DNA from: CAZWVR01 sp964637235
Lineage (GTDB): Bacteria; Bacteroidota; Bacteroidia; Bacteroidales; S143-33
Reading direction: 5' to 3'
DNA: 29,947 bases
Assembly: GCA_964637235.1 (NCBI GenBank)
Contig: CAZWVR010000020.1
Coordinates: 1 to 29,947, forward strand
This document shows positions 16,828 to 26,165 of the stretch, piece by piece; the stretch's first letter is position 1; the number at the start of each line of letters is the position of its first letter. Under the pieces are notes generated by a model. It saw nothing but the letters and a program-made list of their open reading frames with translations, did not search any database and was not told the DNA's origin. Position numbers and translations under genes: made by a program.

Positions 16828-18138
16828 CTAATCATCAATTTTATAACCAAAATATCGTAATGCATCAGCAACTAAAAAAGCACTTCCACCTATAAAAATA
16901 ATATCGTGAGTATTAGCTCTATCAAAAGCATAATTTAAAGCCTCATTTAAATCATTAATAGCTACGGAATTCAAACCATATCTATCAGCAAACGATTTTA
17001 TCTTAAAAGCATCCTCAGAACGCTCAACACTTGATTTAGTAAAAATATAAAAACTCTCCGTAGGCAATAGCTGCAATACTTTTTGTATTTCCTTATCTTT
17101 AACCATAGAAAAAACTACTATTAAATTTTCTTTCTTACCATTAAAAGCACTAAAAGCCTCAAAAATACCTGCTGAATTATGGGCAGCATCTAAGATAACT
17201 TTCGGTTTATCTTTAACTATTTGCCATCTACCCATAATCCCAGTATTCTCTATAACATTCCTAAGCCCTTCGCGTAAATGCTTTTCCGTAAGTGGAAAAT
17301 TATTTTTCAATATTTCATAAGACTGAATAATCACAGGCAAATTCATTATTTGATAATTACCTATTAACCCAAAAAGTAAAGAATCTAAATATTTTTTTCC
17401 TGCCTTAAATACACTGAAACTCAATTTATTATCTGATGTAATAAAATAATTTCCTATCGAAAAGATATAATTAGCAAAATAAATTGGTGAATGCATCTGT
17501 TGTGCCTTGTCTATAAAAACCGAATTCACAAAAGGCTTGCGCTCTCCGACCACAACCGGAACATTCTCTTTTATAATCCCAGCTTTTTCCTGTGCAATAC
17601 GAGTTAATGTATCACCTAAAAATTGGGTATGATCATAAGAAATATTTGTAATCACCGATAAAACCGGTTCTACAATATTAGTAGAATCGAGCCTTCCTCC
17701 CATACCTACCTCTATTACCGCAACATCTACCTTTGCATATTTAAAATATTCAAAAGCCATTGCTACTGTCATCTCGAAAAAGGAAGGTCTCAACTTCTGA
17801 AAAATATCTCTATGCTTAGCTACAAATTCTACGACATACTCCTTGGGTATAGGTTTACCATTAACTTTAATTCTCTCCCTAAAATCTAATAAATGTGGAG
17901 AGGTATAAAGTCCTGTTTTTAAGCCTGCTTCTTGCAAAATAGAAGCTATACTATGTGCAACTGATCCTTTCCCATTAGTCCCAGCTATATGTATAATTGG
18001 ATAAGATTTATGTGGAGAAGAAAAATACTTATCCAAAGCCTCAGTAGTTGCCAAATCTGCTTTATATGCTGCTTTGCCAACTCTTTGATACATAGGTAAT
18101 TGCGAATACAAATATTCTATCGTCTCCTGATAGGTCAT
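16828..18138 (-). CDS. folC: bifunctional folylpolyglutamate synthase / dihydrofolate synthase
   Basis: FolC adds glutamate to dihydropteroate and to folates, using ATP, in the cytosol. The 436-residue length is typical. The nucleotide loop HIAGTNGKGSVAHS (about 49-62) is followed by GLYTSPHLLDFRERI and by VIEVGMGGRLDSTN, the Mur-ligase-family Mg/ATP region. SYDHTQFLGDTLTRIAQEKAGIIK contains the conserved Lys in EKAGI. The C-terminal substrate domain includes LDAAHNSAG and the closing GGSAFLVADALRY. It is the last gene of a prfA-ftsX-folC run on this strand (35-nt gap after ftsX) and ends with TAG. Confidence 0.95.
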   Translation of the reverse strand: MTYQETIEYLYSQLPMYQRVGKAAYKADLATTEALDKYFSSPHKSYPIIHIAGTNGKGSVAHSIASILQEAGLKTGLYTSPHLLDFRERIKVNGKPIPKEYVVEFVAKHRDIFQKLRPSFFEMTVAMAFEYFKYAKVDVAVIEVGMGGRLDSTNIVEPVLSVITNISYDHTQFLGDTLTRIAQEKAGIIKENVPVVVGERKPFVNSVFIDKAQQMHSPIYFANYIFSIGNYFITSDNKLSFSVFKAGKKYLDSLLFGLIGNYQIMNLPVIIQSYEILKNNFPLTEKHLREGLRNVIENTGIMGRWQIVKDKPKVILDAAHNSAGIFEAFSAFNGKKENLIVVFSMVKDKEIQKVLQLLPTESFYIFTKSSVERSEDAFKIKSFADRYGLNSVAINDLNEALNYAFDRANTHDIIFIGGSAFLVADALRYFGYKIDD

Positions 18139-18173
18139 AATTTAAATTTTTAATCTAAAGCTTACTTAAAAAC

Positions 18174-19037
18174 TTAAAAATATAATCTTTCAATAGGTTT
18201 GCTAATAAATATAAATACTGAGATAACTGTTGATAGAAAAGTCATAAAAGTGCCCAAAATTACAATTATTAAAAAAACTTCCGGCAAATGATATAATCTT
18301 AATAAATTCTCTGTATTAGCTTGAAAATAATTCAGCAGAACTACTATAAAAGCTACAGCAAACAGAGAACTAAGTAAACCATGCAATAAGGAACTTTTTA
18401 CAAAAGGTTTAAGAATAAACCACCAATGAGCTCCTATCATTTGCATAGTCTTTATCTCAAAACGCTTATTATATACAGCAAGCCGAACTGTGTTATTTAT
18501 TAAAATAATAGAAATAAGCACAAGAATAACACCTAATGTACTCAATATCAATGATATACGTTCTATATTTTTATCCAATTGTTTAACTATCTCACGATTG
18601 TAATAAACATCGTTTACTATATCAATATTAAGTAATTTATTGCGTATCAAGTATATACTATCCGAATTTGCATATTGCTCCTTTAAGTTCAAATCAATGG
18701 TGGCAGGCAATGGGTTATAATCAAGCAATTGGTCTATATCTCGACCTAATTCATTTTTTATTTCATCAAAAGCTTCTTCCTTAGAAATATACTTTATATT
18801 TTTTACATAAGGCTGTTTTGAAAGGTATGCTAAAAACTTATTTATCTTCTGTTTAGAAGCGTCTTTAAGTATTAACGTAATAACTAAATTCTCCTTAGTT
18901 TGGCGTGCAATATCTTTTGTATTTATAACCAAAACCAAAATAATTCCTAATACGAACAATACCAAGATTATACTCAAAGAGGAAATCACATAATAAGTCC
19001 AGATACGTAAATTTTGCTTTGATATATTAAAACGCAT
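18174..19037 (-). CDS. ftsX: cell division protein FtsX
   Basis: FtsX is the permease-like membrane half of FtsEX, which relays ATP hydrolysis to activate peptidoglycan hydrolases at the septum. The 287-residue protein has the family topology: first helix (about 16-38), an extracytoplasmic domain (about 40-160), then three helices (about 160-183, 213-234 and 253-276). The conserved cytoplasmic loop IKTMQMIGAHWWFI lies between helices 2 and 3. ftsE is not in the window, as often in Bacteroidota, where the two genes are separated. It starts 3 nt after prfA, so it is surely co-transcribed with it. Confidence 0.93.
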   Translation of the reverse strand: MRFNISKQNLRIWTYYVISSLSIILVLFVLGIILVLVINTKDIARQTKENLVITLILKDASKQKINKFLAYLSKQPYVKNIKYISKEEAFDEIKNELGRDIDQLLDYNPLPATIDLNLKEQYANSDSIYLIRNKLLNIDIVNDVYYNREIVKQLDKNIERISLILSTLGVILVLISIILINNTVRLAVYNKRFEIKTMQMIGAHWWFILKPFVKSSLLHGLLSSLFAVAFIVVLLNYFQANTENLLRLYHLPEVFLIIVILGTFMTFLSTVISVFIFISKPIERLYF

Positions 19038-19040
19038 ATT

Positions 19041-20132
19041 TTATTGATTTTCAATAGTTTCTTTAAGTTTTTCTGCATTTTCAGCAATCTGTAATTTTTC
19101 GATAATTTCATCAAGCTTTCCGTCTAAGATTTCTGGTAAATTGTACAAAGTTAAATTTATTCTATGATCTGTAACTCGGCCTTGTGGGAAATTATAAGTT
19201 CGTATTTTTGCAGACCTATCTCCCGTCGAGACCATTGTACGCCTTTTTTTTGCCCTCTCCTCCATTCTCTTTTGATATTCAATATTATACAATCTGGTTT
19301 TTAATTCTTTAAGTGCAGTCTTATAATTCTGTATTTGTGATTTTTCATTCTGACAAGTAACGACAATACCTGTTGGTATGTGAGTTAATCTTACAGCAGA
19401 ATATGTAGTATTTACAGACTGCCCGCCAGGTCCAGAGGAACAATACGTATCTTTACGAATATCTTCAGGCTTTATTTCTATTTCAAAATCTTCTGCTTCT
19501 GGTAAAACAGCCACAGTTGCTGCCGACGTGTGGATACGCCCCTGAGATTCTGTCTTCGGAACTCTCTGAACCCTATGCACTCCCGACTCATATTTTAAAA
19601 TACCATAAACGCCTTCCCCTTCCACCTTAAAAATTATTTCTTTATATCCACCAGCAGGAGACTCTGTAAAACTCGTAACTTCAACTTTCCAACCTTTTGA
19701 TTCACAATAACGTGAATACATACGAAATAAATCGCCTGCAAATATACCTGCCTCATCTCCCCCGGTTCCAGCTCGTATTTCAACTATCGCATTTTTATCG
19801 TCCTCAGGATCCTTAGGCAAAAGCAAAACCTTTATTTTTTCCTCTAATTCAGCTTTATCCTTCTCTAATTGTTCCAATTCCTCCTTTGCCATCGCCTTCA
19901 AATCATCATCCTTCTCTTCTATTAAAATTCTTTTATCGGTCTCAATCTCCTTCAATATTTTTTTATATTCATCATAAGCCTCTACTATCGGCTTAATATC
20001 TTTATATTCTTTACTTAATTTAATATAGCGCTTTGTATCATTTATTACATCATTTTGAGATAAAAGTTGTTCTAACTCCCTAAATCGCCCTAATAGACCT
20101 TCTAATTTTTCCAATATCAACTTCTCTGTCAT
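19041..20132 (-). CDS. prfA: peptide chain release factor 1
   Basis: RF1 reads UAA and UAG in the ribosomal A site and triggers peptide release. The 363-residue length is normal. An N-terminal helical domain (about 1-105) is followed by the core AIVEIRAGTGGDEAGIFAGD. The codon-recognition tripeptide is PKT (192-194, in RVQRVPKTESQGRIHTSAA), which fits the RF1-type PxT motif rather than the RF2 SPF. The catalytic GGQ is at 236-238 in SSGPGGQSVN. RF1 recognises UAA, so the internal TAA at 1076 in the DUF349 gene should act as a true stop. The gene leads the prfA-ftsX-folC operon. Confidence 0.97.
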   Translation of the reverse strand: MTEKLILEKLEGLLGRFRELEQLLSQNDVINDTKRYIKLSKEYKDIKPIVEAYDEYKKILKEIETDKRILIEEKDDDLKAMAKEELEQLEKDKAELEEKIKVLLLPKDPEDDKNAIVEIRAGTGGDEAGIFAGDLFRMYSRYCESKGWKVEVTSFTESPAGGYKEIIFKVEGEGVYGILKYESGVHRVQRVPKTESQGRIHTSAATVAVLPEAEDFEIEIKPEDIRKDTYCSSGPGGQSVNTTYSAVRLTHIPTGIVVTCQNEKSQIQNYKTALKELKTRLYNIEYQKRMEERAKKRRTMVSTGDRSAKIRTYNFPQGRVTDHRINLTLYNLPEILDGKLDEIIEKLQIAENAEKLKETIENQ

Positions 20133-20146
20133 ATCAAAAGTTTTGA

Positions 20147-20154
20147 CAAAAATA
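20147..20154 (-). promoter_or_regulatory. candidate -7 element of the prfA operon
   Basis: The minus strand reads TATTTTTG here, an exact TAnnTTTG match 15 nt before the prfA start codon. No TTTG is found at the matching -33 position, and the leader would be very short (about 9 nt). Confidence 0.3.
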
Positions 20155-20217
20155 GAAAAAACTTCTATAATCTAATTGCTTATTATAAATCAACAAAACC
20201 TAAATATAATAAAATAC

Positions 20218-20249
20218 TTGATTTTTTTAAACAATGTTTTCTATCTTTA
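20218..20249 (+). promoter_or_regulatory. weak promoter match before the small membrane-anchored gene
   Basis: TTG at 20218-20220, then 21 nt, then TATCTTTA at 20242-20249, one base from TAnnTTTG. It would place initiation near 20256, just before the GTG at 20270. Confidence 0.3.
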
Positions 20250-20269
20250 TCTGAGCAAAAGCCATTTCT

Positions 20270-20761
20270 GTGCATCAGAAAATACATCACATAATTATCG
20301 TAATATTTTTCATTATTTTGCTTTTTTCCGGCGATTTATTTTTCATACGTTTTAAAATCCTCCAAAAAAATATTAGAAATCAGATACAAAGCTCATTTAG
20401 CTCTCAATTTATAAATGGACTTCAACATTTAATAATAAATAATCCTAAACAAATCCAGTGGAGACGAAACAATGAAATACTCTACAACGGCATTTTATAT
20501 GATATTTTTATCATAAAACGTGAAAAAAATAACACTATTTATTACTGCATTCAAGATGAAAAAGAACAAAATTTAATTGATTACTTTTTCAAAAATTTAA
20601 TCGCAAAAAATAAAAAAATATTCCTTATATTTTTTGATAAAAAAACACCTCAAACTTTTGCTTTTAATATCAACTTTGCATTTCTGGAAATTCACCAGTA
20701 TTACTTCAATTTCTATAACTTTTTATTCTTAAATAAAAAAACTCCTCCCCCCGAATGCTAA
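20270..20761 (+). CDS. small membrane-anchored protein paired with a TonB receptor
   Basis: A 163-residue protein with one N-terminal hydrophobic helix (about 7-29) and a periplasmic-type remainder. A central motif, NEILYNGILYDIFII followed by TIYYCIQDEKEQNLI, and a Phe-rich later part are visible. From memory, small proteins of this kind (short helix, then GxxYDI and YYCxxDxxE) occur next to TonB-dependent receptors in Bacteroidota; I know no function for them, and the link here is inference from position. The proposed start is GTG at 20270, which gives the correct membrane helix; no ATG serves. The frame is intact although the receptor after it is broken. It ends with a Pro-Pro-Pro-Glu-Cys tail. 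Confidence 0.65.
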   Translation: MHQKIHHIIIVIFFIILLFSGDLFFIRFKILQKNIRNQIQSSFSSQFINGLQHLIINNPKQIQWRRNNEILYNGILYDIFIIKREKNNTIYYCIQDEKEQNLIDYFFKNLIAKNKKIFLIFFDKKTPQTFAFNINFAFLEIHQYYFNFYNFLFLNKKTPPPEC

Positions 20762-20868
20762 TAAAAAAATATAACTTCCGCTATTGGTAATCAATTTTGT
20801 TATCATTCCCATCAAAAAAATACTTTAAAATTTTCAAACACAAATTTATAAACCCAAAAACTTACATT

Positions 20869-22642
20869 ATGAAAAAAATAGCAATCATAATATTTATTTT
20901 ATTGCATATTGTCCTCTACGGACAAAAACAAGATACAATAAAACTCACAGAAATCACCATCGTAAGCGATAAAACTCCTTTAAAAATAAAAAATGTCCCT
21001 GCAAGTATATCCATAATTAATTCTACATTCCTACAAAAAAACATAAAAACAATAGGTGCAGACGAAGCCCTACGTCTTGTTCCCGGGCTAATGATTGATA
21101 ATCAGCATAATTCTGAAAAAATGCATATTTATATCAGAGGACAAGGCATTTTGACCGAAAATGGTATAATACGAAAAAATATCCTTCAAACCATTACAAA
21201 AACTTAATATAAGCCAAATATTTTCACATACAGAATACTTCCAACAAAATCCAGAAGGTCTTAATCTAAATCAACTCTCAAATCCAAAAGCTGCCAATCC
21301 TGACGCCGTACCATTTAATGAATATCAAAAAACAAACCGTACAACAATAGGAATGAACATAAATACTCAATTGAATAAAAGACAAAACCTAAATATATAC
21401 GGCTTCTATCGCCTATTTAATTATAAAGAAACAAGCAATAAATATGCAGAATATGCCTATCATATAAACAACGGATTTGGACTACAATATAATCTAAACC
21501 TATATACTGGTAATATACAACACATTCTATCAATTGGAGCAGACTTTGCAGCACAAACAATAAAAATCCATAAATTCAAAAGTTTACCTATAAAAAATAG
21601 AATTGATAAATTAAATGACGAAAATCTTGAAAGCGATACTTTATTAGCCAACGAAAATATTTTACAAAAATCCAACGTAATTTATATGGCATATACAATG
21701 CAACTGAATAACTTTACTCTCGTCGCCAACTGCAGCTATGACAAAAGATTTAATGGCTTAATAGAAAAAAATAAAATAGAAAACCCTCTTACTTCAATCT
21801 ACTTTTCAAATGTTTCATATAGATTAGGAGCAAGCTACTACACCCCTATTCGATTAACACTTTATACTAATTTTAGTCAAGGTTTTATGCCTCCTACAAC
21901 TGAGGAATTAGCTGCTAATCCTTTCGGTTATTCCGGTTTTAATACAAACCTAAAACCAGCCTATGCTAACTCATATGAGATAGGTATGCGAGGAAATCTA
22001 TTAAATAGAATATTTTACGACTTAACAGCCTTTTTAATGAATACTAAAAACGATTTTTTTAGATTTAAACAACATAATCGCGGCAATCAAGAAGTTTTCT
22101 ATGGAAATGCCGGAAATAGTAAACGACTTGGTATTGAACTATTTACAAATATAGATATTACAAAAAATCTTACTGTGCAAACTGCATATACTTTCTCAGA
22201 TTTCCGATATACATCTGCCAGTATCGATCCCATATACATAGATACAACTTACATCTTAACATATCCACCCGCAGCAGGACAATACCTCCCTAATTCACCA
22301 AAACATAGACTTTATGCAGAACTAAACTATGAACTCAAACATTGGAACTTCAATATTGCAACTATTTATACCTCCGATTGGGTAATATATACAGACCGCA
22401 GAATATACAAAGGTGATTTAGACCCAAAAATATACAGAAATATCCAACCCGGATATAATCTATATAATGCCTCAATTTCATACAACTTTGAATTAAAAAA
22501 ACTAAATGTCCAAATAGCATTAGCAGCCAGAAACATAACAAATGTAAAATATATAGCATTTACCGAACCTGACTATGATGGCAATGCATATCATCCGGGA
22601 ACAGCAAGAGAAGTATTAGCAAAAATCAAAATAAAATTTTGA
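20869..22642 (+). pseudogene. TonB-dependent receptor, broken by internal deletion and frameshift
   Basis: An outer-membrane TonB-dependent transporter gene in two pieces. The first (20869-21207) has a signal peptide (MKKIAIIIFILLHIVLYGQ), a possible TonB box (LTEITIV) and the start of the plug, up to IYIRGQGILTE; it then ends in nonsense. The second piece, in the next frame, is family-like from about 21170 (YEKISFKPLQKLNISQIF) and runs to the stop at 22642. It contains FNEYQKTNR, many alternating beta strands and a C-terminal Phe. Between RGQGILTE and that barrel strand a normal receptor has the rest of the plug and the first strands, roughly 100-170 residues, which are absent. So this is a deletion plus frameshift near 21155-21175, not a simple sequencing slip. 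The ATG at 20869 is chosen over 20797 because it begins the signal peptide. Substrate unknown. Confidence 0.85.
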
Positions 22643-22729
22643 AAAATCGTATTAGAATTCCAGAGTTTGTCCAAAATAAAAAAATGATAGTACTATAACA
22701 TATTGATTTTCAATTTCTTAATCCTTTTC

Positions 22730-22763
22730 GCCCCCTCTAATTACAAATGGAGGGGGCATTTTT
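22730..22763 (+). terminator. intrinsic terminator after the TonB receptor gene
   Basis: gccccctc (22730-22737) and gagggggc (22750-22757) form a perfect 8-bp stem with a 12-nt loop, followed by a then five T. On the opposite strand the stem is not followed by a T run, so it mainly serves the plus strand. Confidence 0.8.
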
Positions 22764-22821
22764 ACACAACCCAGTATTTAAAATGATACAAAGCATAAAA
22801 CAAAAATGTAAACTCATTAAA

Positions 22822-23703
22822 TTACAAATCATAGCCAAATTTACGAAGCTTACCTCTTATATCTCGCCAATTTTTATCAACTTTTACAAATAGATTTAAA
22901 TATACCTTTTTCCCTAAAAAATTTTCTAATTCTTTTCTTGCCTCAATACCAATATGTTTAAGAGCCCTCCCGTTTTTACCTATTAAAATAGGTTTTTGAG
23001 AATCCCGAGCGACATATATAATCGCATATATTTTCACAATATCCGGATATTCCTTAAATTCATCTACAACAACCTCTACTGAATATGGTATCTCTTGCTT
23101 ATAATACTCAAAAATTTTTTCACGTATCAATTCAGCTACAAAAAATCGAATTGGGCGGTCTGTAAGCATATCTTTATCAAAAAAGGGAGGATTTTCTGGC
23201 AAGCGTTCAATTATCTCAGCCTTCAATCTATCAAGATTAAAATTGTATTTTGCAGAAGCTGCAATTATTGGCGAATTCGGAAAAATATTTTTCCATAATT
23301 CTATTAAGGAATGAACGTGGGCTTGATCTACTGTATCTATCTTATTGATTACCAAAATTATAGGCACATTAAGAGACTTAATCTTTTCCAAATAAGGCTT
23401 ATTTTGCGATTTAGAATCCACCGGATCCGTGACAAAAATAATAACATCTGCATCTTGAAGTGCTTCCTCTACAAATTTAAGCATTGCTTCGTGCAATTTA
23501 TACTTTGGTTTTTCAAGTATGCCCGGTGTATCCGATAAAATAATTTGATAATCTTCGCCGTTAATTATTCCTTTAATTCTATGCCGTGTAGTTTGTGGTT
23601 TTTCAGTCATTATCGAGAGCTTTTCTCCTAAAAGCTTATTCATCAATGTAGATTTCCCCACATTCGGACTTCCGATTATATTTACAAAACCGGCTTTATG
23701 CAT
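22822..23703 (-). CDS. era: GTPase Era
   Basis: Era is an essential GTPase that binds the 3' end of 16S rRNA during 30S maturation. The 293-residue length is typical. G1 GSPNVGKST is at 11-19, the switch I region contains PQTTRHRI, G3 DTPG is at 58-61, G4 NKID is at 120-123, and ASAK follows at about 150. A C-terminal KH domain (about 200-285) contains the RNA-binding loop PILIGKNGRALKHIG. It is the last gene of the minus-strand group, 21 nt after the RlpA-like gene. All GTPase motifs are intact. Confidence 0.96.
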   Translation of the reverse strand: MHKAGFVNIIGSPNVGKSTLMNKLLGEKLSIMTEKPQTTRHRIKGIINGEDYQIILSDTPGILEKPKYKLHEAMLKFVEEALQDADVIIFVTDPVDSKSQNKPYLEKIKSLNVPIILVINKIDTVDQAHVHSLIELWKNIFPNSPIIAASAKYNFNLDRLKAEIIERLPENPPFFDKDMLTDRPIRFFVAELIREKIFEYYKQEIPYSVEVVVDEFKEYPDIVKIYAIIYVARDSQKPILIGKNGRALKHIGIEARKELENFLGKKVYLNLFVKVDKNWRDIRGKLRKFGYDL

Positions 23704-23724
23704 CTCTTTTATTTAAATTGATTT

Positions 23725-24210
23725 TTATCTGCAATATGGTAAATTCCGATATACATCAAAAATTTTTTTCATAGGATTTGGAGAAGAAGAAAGCACCTCT
23801 ATTTCAACAGGTGCAGAACCTTTATGTATCATATTCAGATGTATAGCCGCCACTTGGGATAGGTCAATAGCTAATGTCTTTTTTACAGGACCTCTATCAT
23901 TTACTAAAATAATTACCTCACGATTATTTTCTAAATTTTTTACACGTATTATTGAACCTAAGGGTAAAGTTCTATGTGCGGCTGTAAAAGATTCCTTTCT
24001 ATATATTTGTCCACTTGCTGTATGTCTATATTCAAAGCCTTTTCCATAATATGTTGCTATTCCTTTCTGATATACTTTCATATGTCTGCATACTGCCCTT
24101 TTATGAATACCTTCAAAGGTTTTATTACTATCGCAAGAAATAATTGTCAGTATAAGTATAAACAAGCTCAAAAATCCAAGTTTTCCAATTCCTGATTTAA
24201 TTGTTCCCAT
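23725..24210 (-). CDS. RlpA-like lipoprotein (double-psi beta-barrel)
   Basis: A 161-residue predicted lipoprotein. The N-terminus is a hydrophobic signal with a lipobox ending at Cys26 (LTIISC). Most of the rest is a double-psi beta-barrel of the RlpA type: GIATYYGKGFEYRHTASGQIY, AAHRTLPLGSIIRVKNLEN and VNDRGPVKKTLAIDLSQVAA. RlpA proteins bind septal, denuded peptidoglycan, and some are lytic transglycosylases; the acidic residues of VNDRGP and IDLS are kept, but activity is not proven. There is no SPOR domain, so it is a short form. The start overlaps the 3' end of the ABC-F gene by 43 nt, which suggests coupling. Confidence 0.85.
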   Translation of the reverse strand: MGTIKSGIGKLGFLSLFILILTIISCDSNKTFEGIHKRAVCRHMKVYQKGIATYYGKGFEYRHTASGQIYRKESFTAAHRTLPLGSIIRVKNLENNREVIILVNDRGPVKKTLAIDLSQVAAIHLNMIHKGSAPVEIEVLSSSPNPMKKIFDVYRNLPYCR

Positions 24211-26099
24211 AGTTGTAATTTTTCAGTTAAAAGTTTTTTTAATTCATCATACTTAGAAAATAATTTTTCGTCTATTTGTTGATTTATATTTGAAAAAATT
24301 TTCTCCAAAGAGTAAATTTCTTGTTCCAAATTTTCTATTTCATCTTCCAGTTGATTTATTTTTTGCTCTAAACGATTTTTATGCCTTTGTTGTTTCTTTC
24401 GTTTTAAATATTCCTGCTTTTTCTCAGACGAAATTTTATTTTTAACTACTTTATTATCAGTTAATTGAGAACGCTCAAAATGATAAAAACTCTCAGATTT
24501 CTTTTTTTCTAAAAAATAGTTAATATCACCTTTATATTGTTTAACAGCCTGATTATTAAATTCATACACAGTTTCTGCTAAATCTGTCAAAAAATCTCTA
24601 TCGTGAGAAATTATAAGAAGGGTTCCAGAAAACTGTTTAAGTGCCTGTTTAAGTACATCCTTAGCATAAATATCCAAATGATTAGTAGGCTCATCTAAAA
24701 GCAAAAAATTATATGGTTGCAAAACCAATTTAGCCAATGCTAAACGTGCTCTTTCTCCACCTGATAGAACTTTTACCTTTTTTAAAACTTCATCGTCAGA
24801 AAACAAAAAAGCGCCTAATACAGAACGTAATTTGCCTTCTGTATAATCCGTAGGTGCAACTTCCTCCAAAGTCTGCAAAACAGTTTTATTTTCGTCTAAT
24901 AATTGCTCTTGATTTTGTGCATAATATCCTATTTTAACATTATGCCCTATTTTCAACTTACCTTCATAATCAAGTTCACCAACAATAATACGCGCCATTG
25001 TAGTTTTGCCTTCTCCATTTCTACCCACAAAAGCCACCTTTTCCCCACGATTTATTACAAGATTAACGTTCCGAAATACTATTTTAGAACCAAAACTCTT
25101 AGAAATCCCCTCAGCCTCAACTACTACATCACCACTGCGAGGCGCCGCTGGAAATAATATATGAGGCATTTTACTTTCTTTATACACCTCTATATCCGGA
25201 AGTTTACTCAATTGCTTTATCCTCGACTGAACCTGAGAAGCTTTGGTAGCTTTATATCTAAATCGTTCAATAAAACGCTGAGTTTCCTTAATTTTTCTCT
25301 TTTGATTATTATATTCCTGCTGCAAATTCTCTATTAACTTTTTTTTAAGTTTTTCATATTCAAAATATGAAACTTTAAAATCATAAATCTTACTTTCGGT
25401 CAACTCCACTGTTCTATTTGTCACTGAATTTAAAAAACGTTTATCATGAGATATTAAAACCATTGAGCCTGAGTAATTTTTCAAAAACTCTTCAAGCCAA
25501 ATAATAGATTGTATATCCAAATGATTTGTAGGCTCATCAAGTAAAAGAACATCTGGCTTACGAAGAAGCAATTTTGCAATTTCTATTCTCATACGCCAGC
25601 CACCACTAAAATTAGCAGTAGGTAGCTGAAATTGCTCTGGTTTAAAGCCTAACCCTAATAATACTTCCCTTGTAAATTCCTCAATTCTATCAGCTTCCAA
25701 AACTTCTAAACGATGCGATATCCGAGCTAACTCATCTGCTATTTTCATATACTGCTTATCAGTATAATCTTTTCTATTTATCAATTCCGTATTAAGCTTC
25801 TCAAATCGTTTTTTAAGACTATTAACCTCATCAAAGGCTGTCATTGCCTCTGCTAATAGGGAACGCTTATCATCAACTTTTATGATCTGAGGAAGATATC
25901 CGATACGTATATCCTTGGCCATAAAAACACTACCCTTATCCGGCTTAATCTCGCCAGCAATAATGCGCAAAAGAGTAGTTTTGCCTACCCCATTGCGCCC
26001 AATTAAAGCTATTTTATCGCCCTCTTTTATATCTAAATTCAAACCATCAAAAATATCACGCGCTCCAAAGGATAAACTAATATCGTGTAAAAATATCAT
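24168..26099 (-). CDS. ABC-F family ATPase
   Basis: A soluble protein with two fused ABC domains and no membrane segment, of the ABC-F group that acts in the ribosomal E site (EttA, Uup and YheS type). Domain 1 has Walker A GRNGVGKTT, signature FSGGWRMR and Walker B LLLDEPTNHLD. Domain 2 has GRNGEGKTT, LSGGERARLALAKL and LLLDEPTNHLD. A charged inter-domain linker (P-tail region) and a C-terminal coiled coil (about 560-640), as in Uup/YheS, are present. I start at the ATG at 26099 (643 residues, MIFLHDISLSFG): an in-frame ATG at 26135 would lie inside the predicted -7 box. Whether it is a housekeeping factor or confers antibiotic protection cannot be told; housekeeping is more likely given the context. 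Confidence 0.92.
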   Translation of the reverse strand: MIFLHDISLSFGARDIFDGLNLDIKEGDKIALIGRNGVGKTTLLRIIAGEIKPDKGSVFMAKDIRIGYLPQIIKVDDKRSLLAEAMTAFDEVNSLKKRFEKLNTELINRKDYTDKQYMKIADELARISHRLEVLEADRIEEFTREVLLGLGFKPEQFQLPTANFSGGWRMRIEIAKLLLRKPDVLLLDEPTNHLDIQSIIWLEEFLKNYSGSMVLISHDKRFLNSVTNRTVELTESKIYDFKVSYFEYEKLKKKLIENLQQEYNNQKRKIKETQRFIERFRYKATKASQVQSRIKQLSKLPDIEVYKESKMPHILFPAAPRSGDVVVEAEGISKSFGSKIVFRNVNLVINRGEKVAFVGRNGEGKTTMARIIVGELDYEGKLKIGHNVKIGYYAQNQEQLLDENKTVLQTLEEVAPTDYTEGKLRSVLGAFLFSDDEVLKKVKVLSGGERARLALAKLVLQPYNFLLLDEPTNHLDIYAKDVLKQALKQFSGTLLIISHDRDFLTDLAETVYEFNNQAVKQYKGDINYFLEKKKSESFYHFERSQLTDNKVVKNKISSEKKQEYLKRKKQQRHKNRLEQKINQLEDEIENLEQEIYSLEKIFSNINQQIDEKLFSKYDELKKLLTEKLQLWEQLNQELENLDF

Positions 26100-26132
26100 C
26101 AGCAAAAAATTGAAAATCAAAAAATGCGTGCG

Positions 26133-26165
26133 CAAAGATAAAATTTTAACTGGAACATTAACAAA
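26133..26165 (-). promoter_or_regulatory. promoter of the ABC-F/rlpA/era group
   Basis: On the minus strand TTTG (complement of 26162-26165), 21 nt, then TATCTTTG (complement of 26133-26140) match the Bacteroidota consensus. Predicted initiation near 26127 excludes the upstream ATG at 26135 and supports 26099 as the translation start. Confidence 0.55.

Noticed and set aside
16817..16830. Terminator between the convergent operons ending at 16819 and 16828
   Set aside because: Only 8 nt separate the two stops, and I see no stem followed by a T run on either strand.
21155..21210. Programmed frameshift joining the two TonB receptor pieces
   Set aside because: A shift would not restore the missing plug residues, so sequence is truly absent; no slippery site with a downstream structure is evident.
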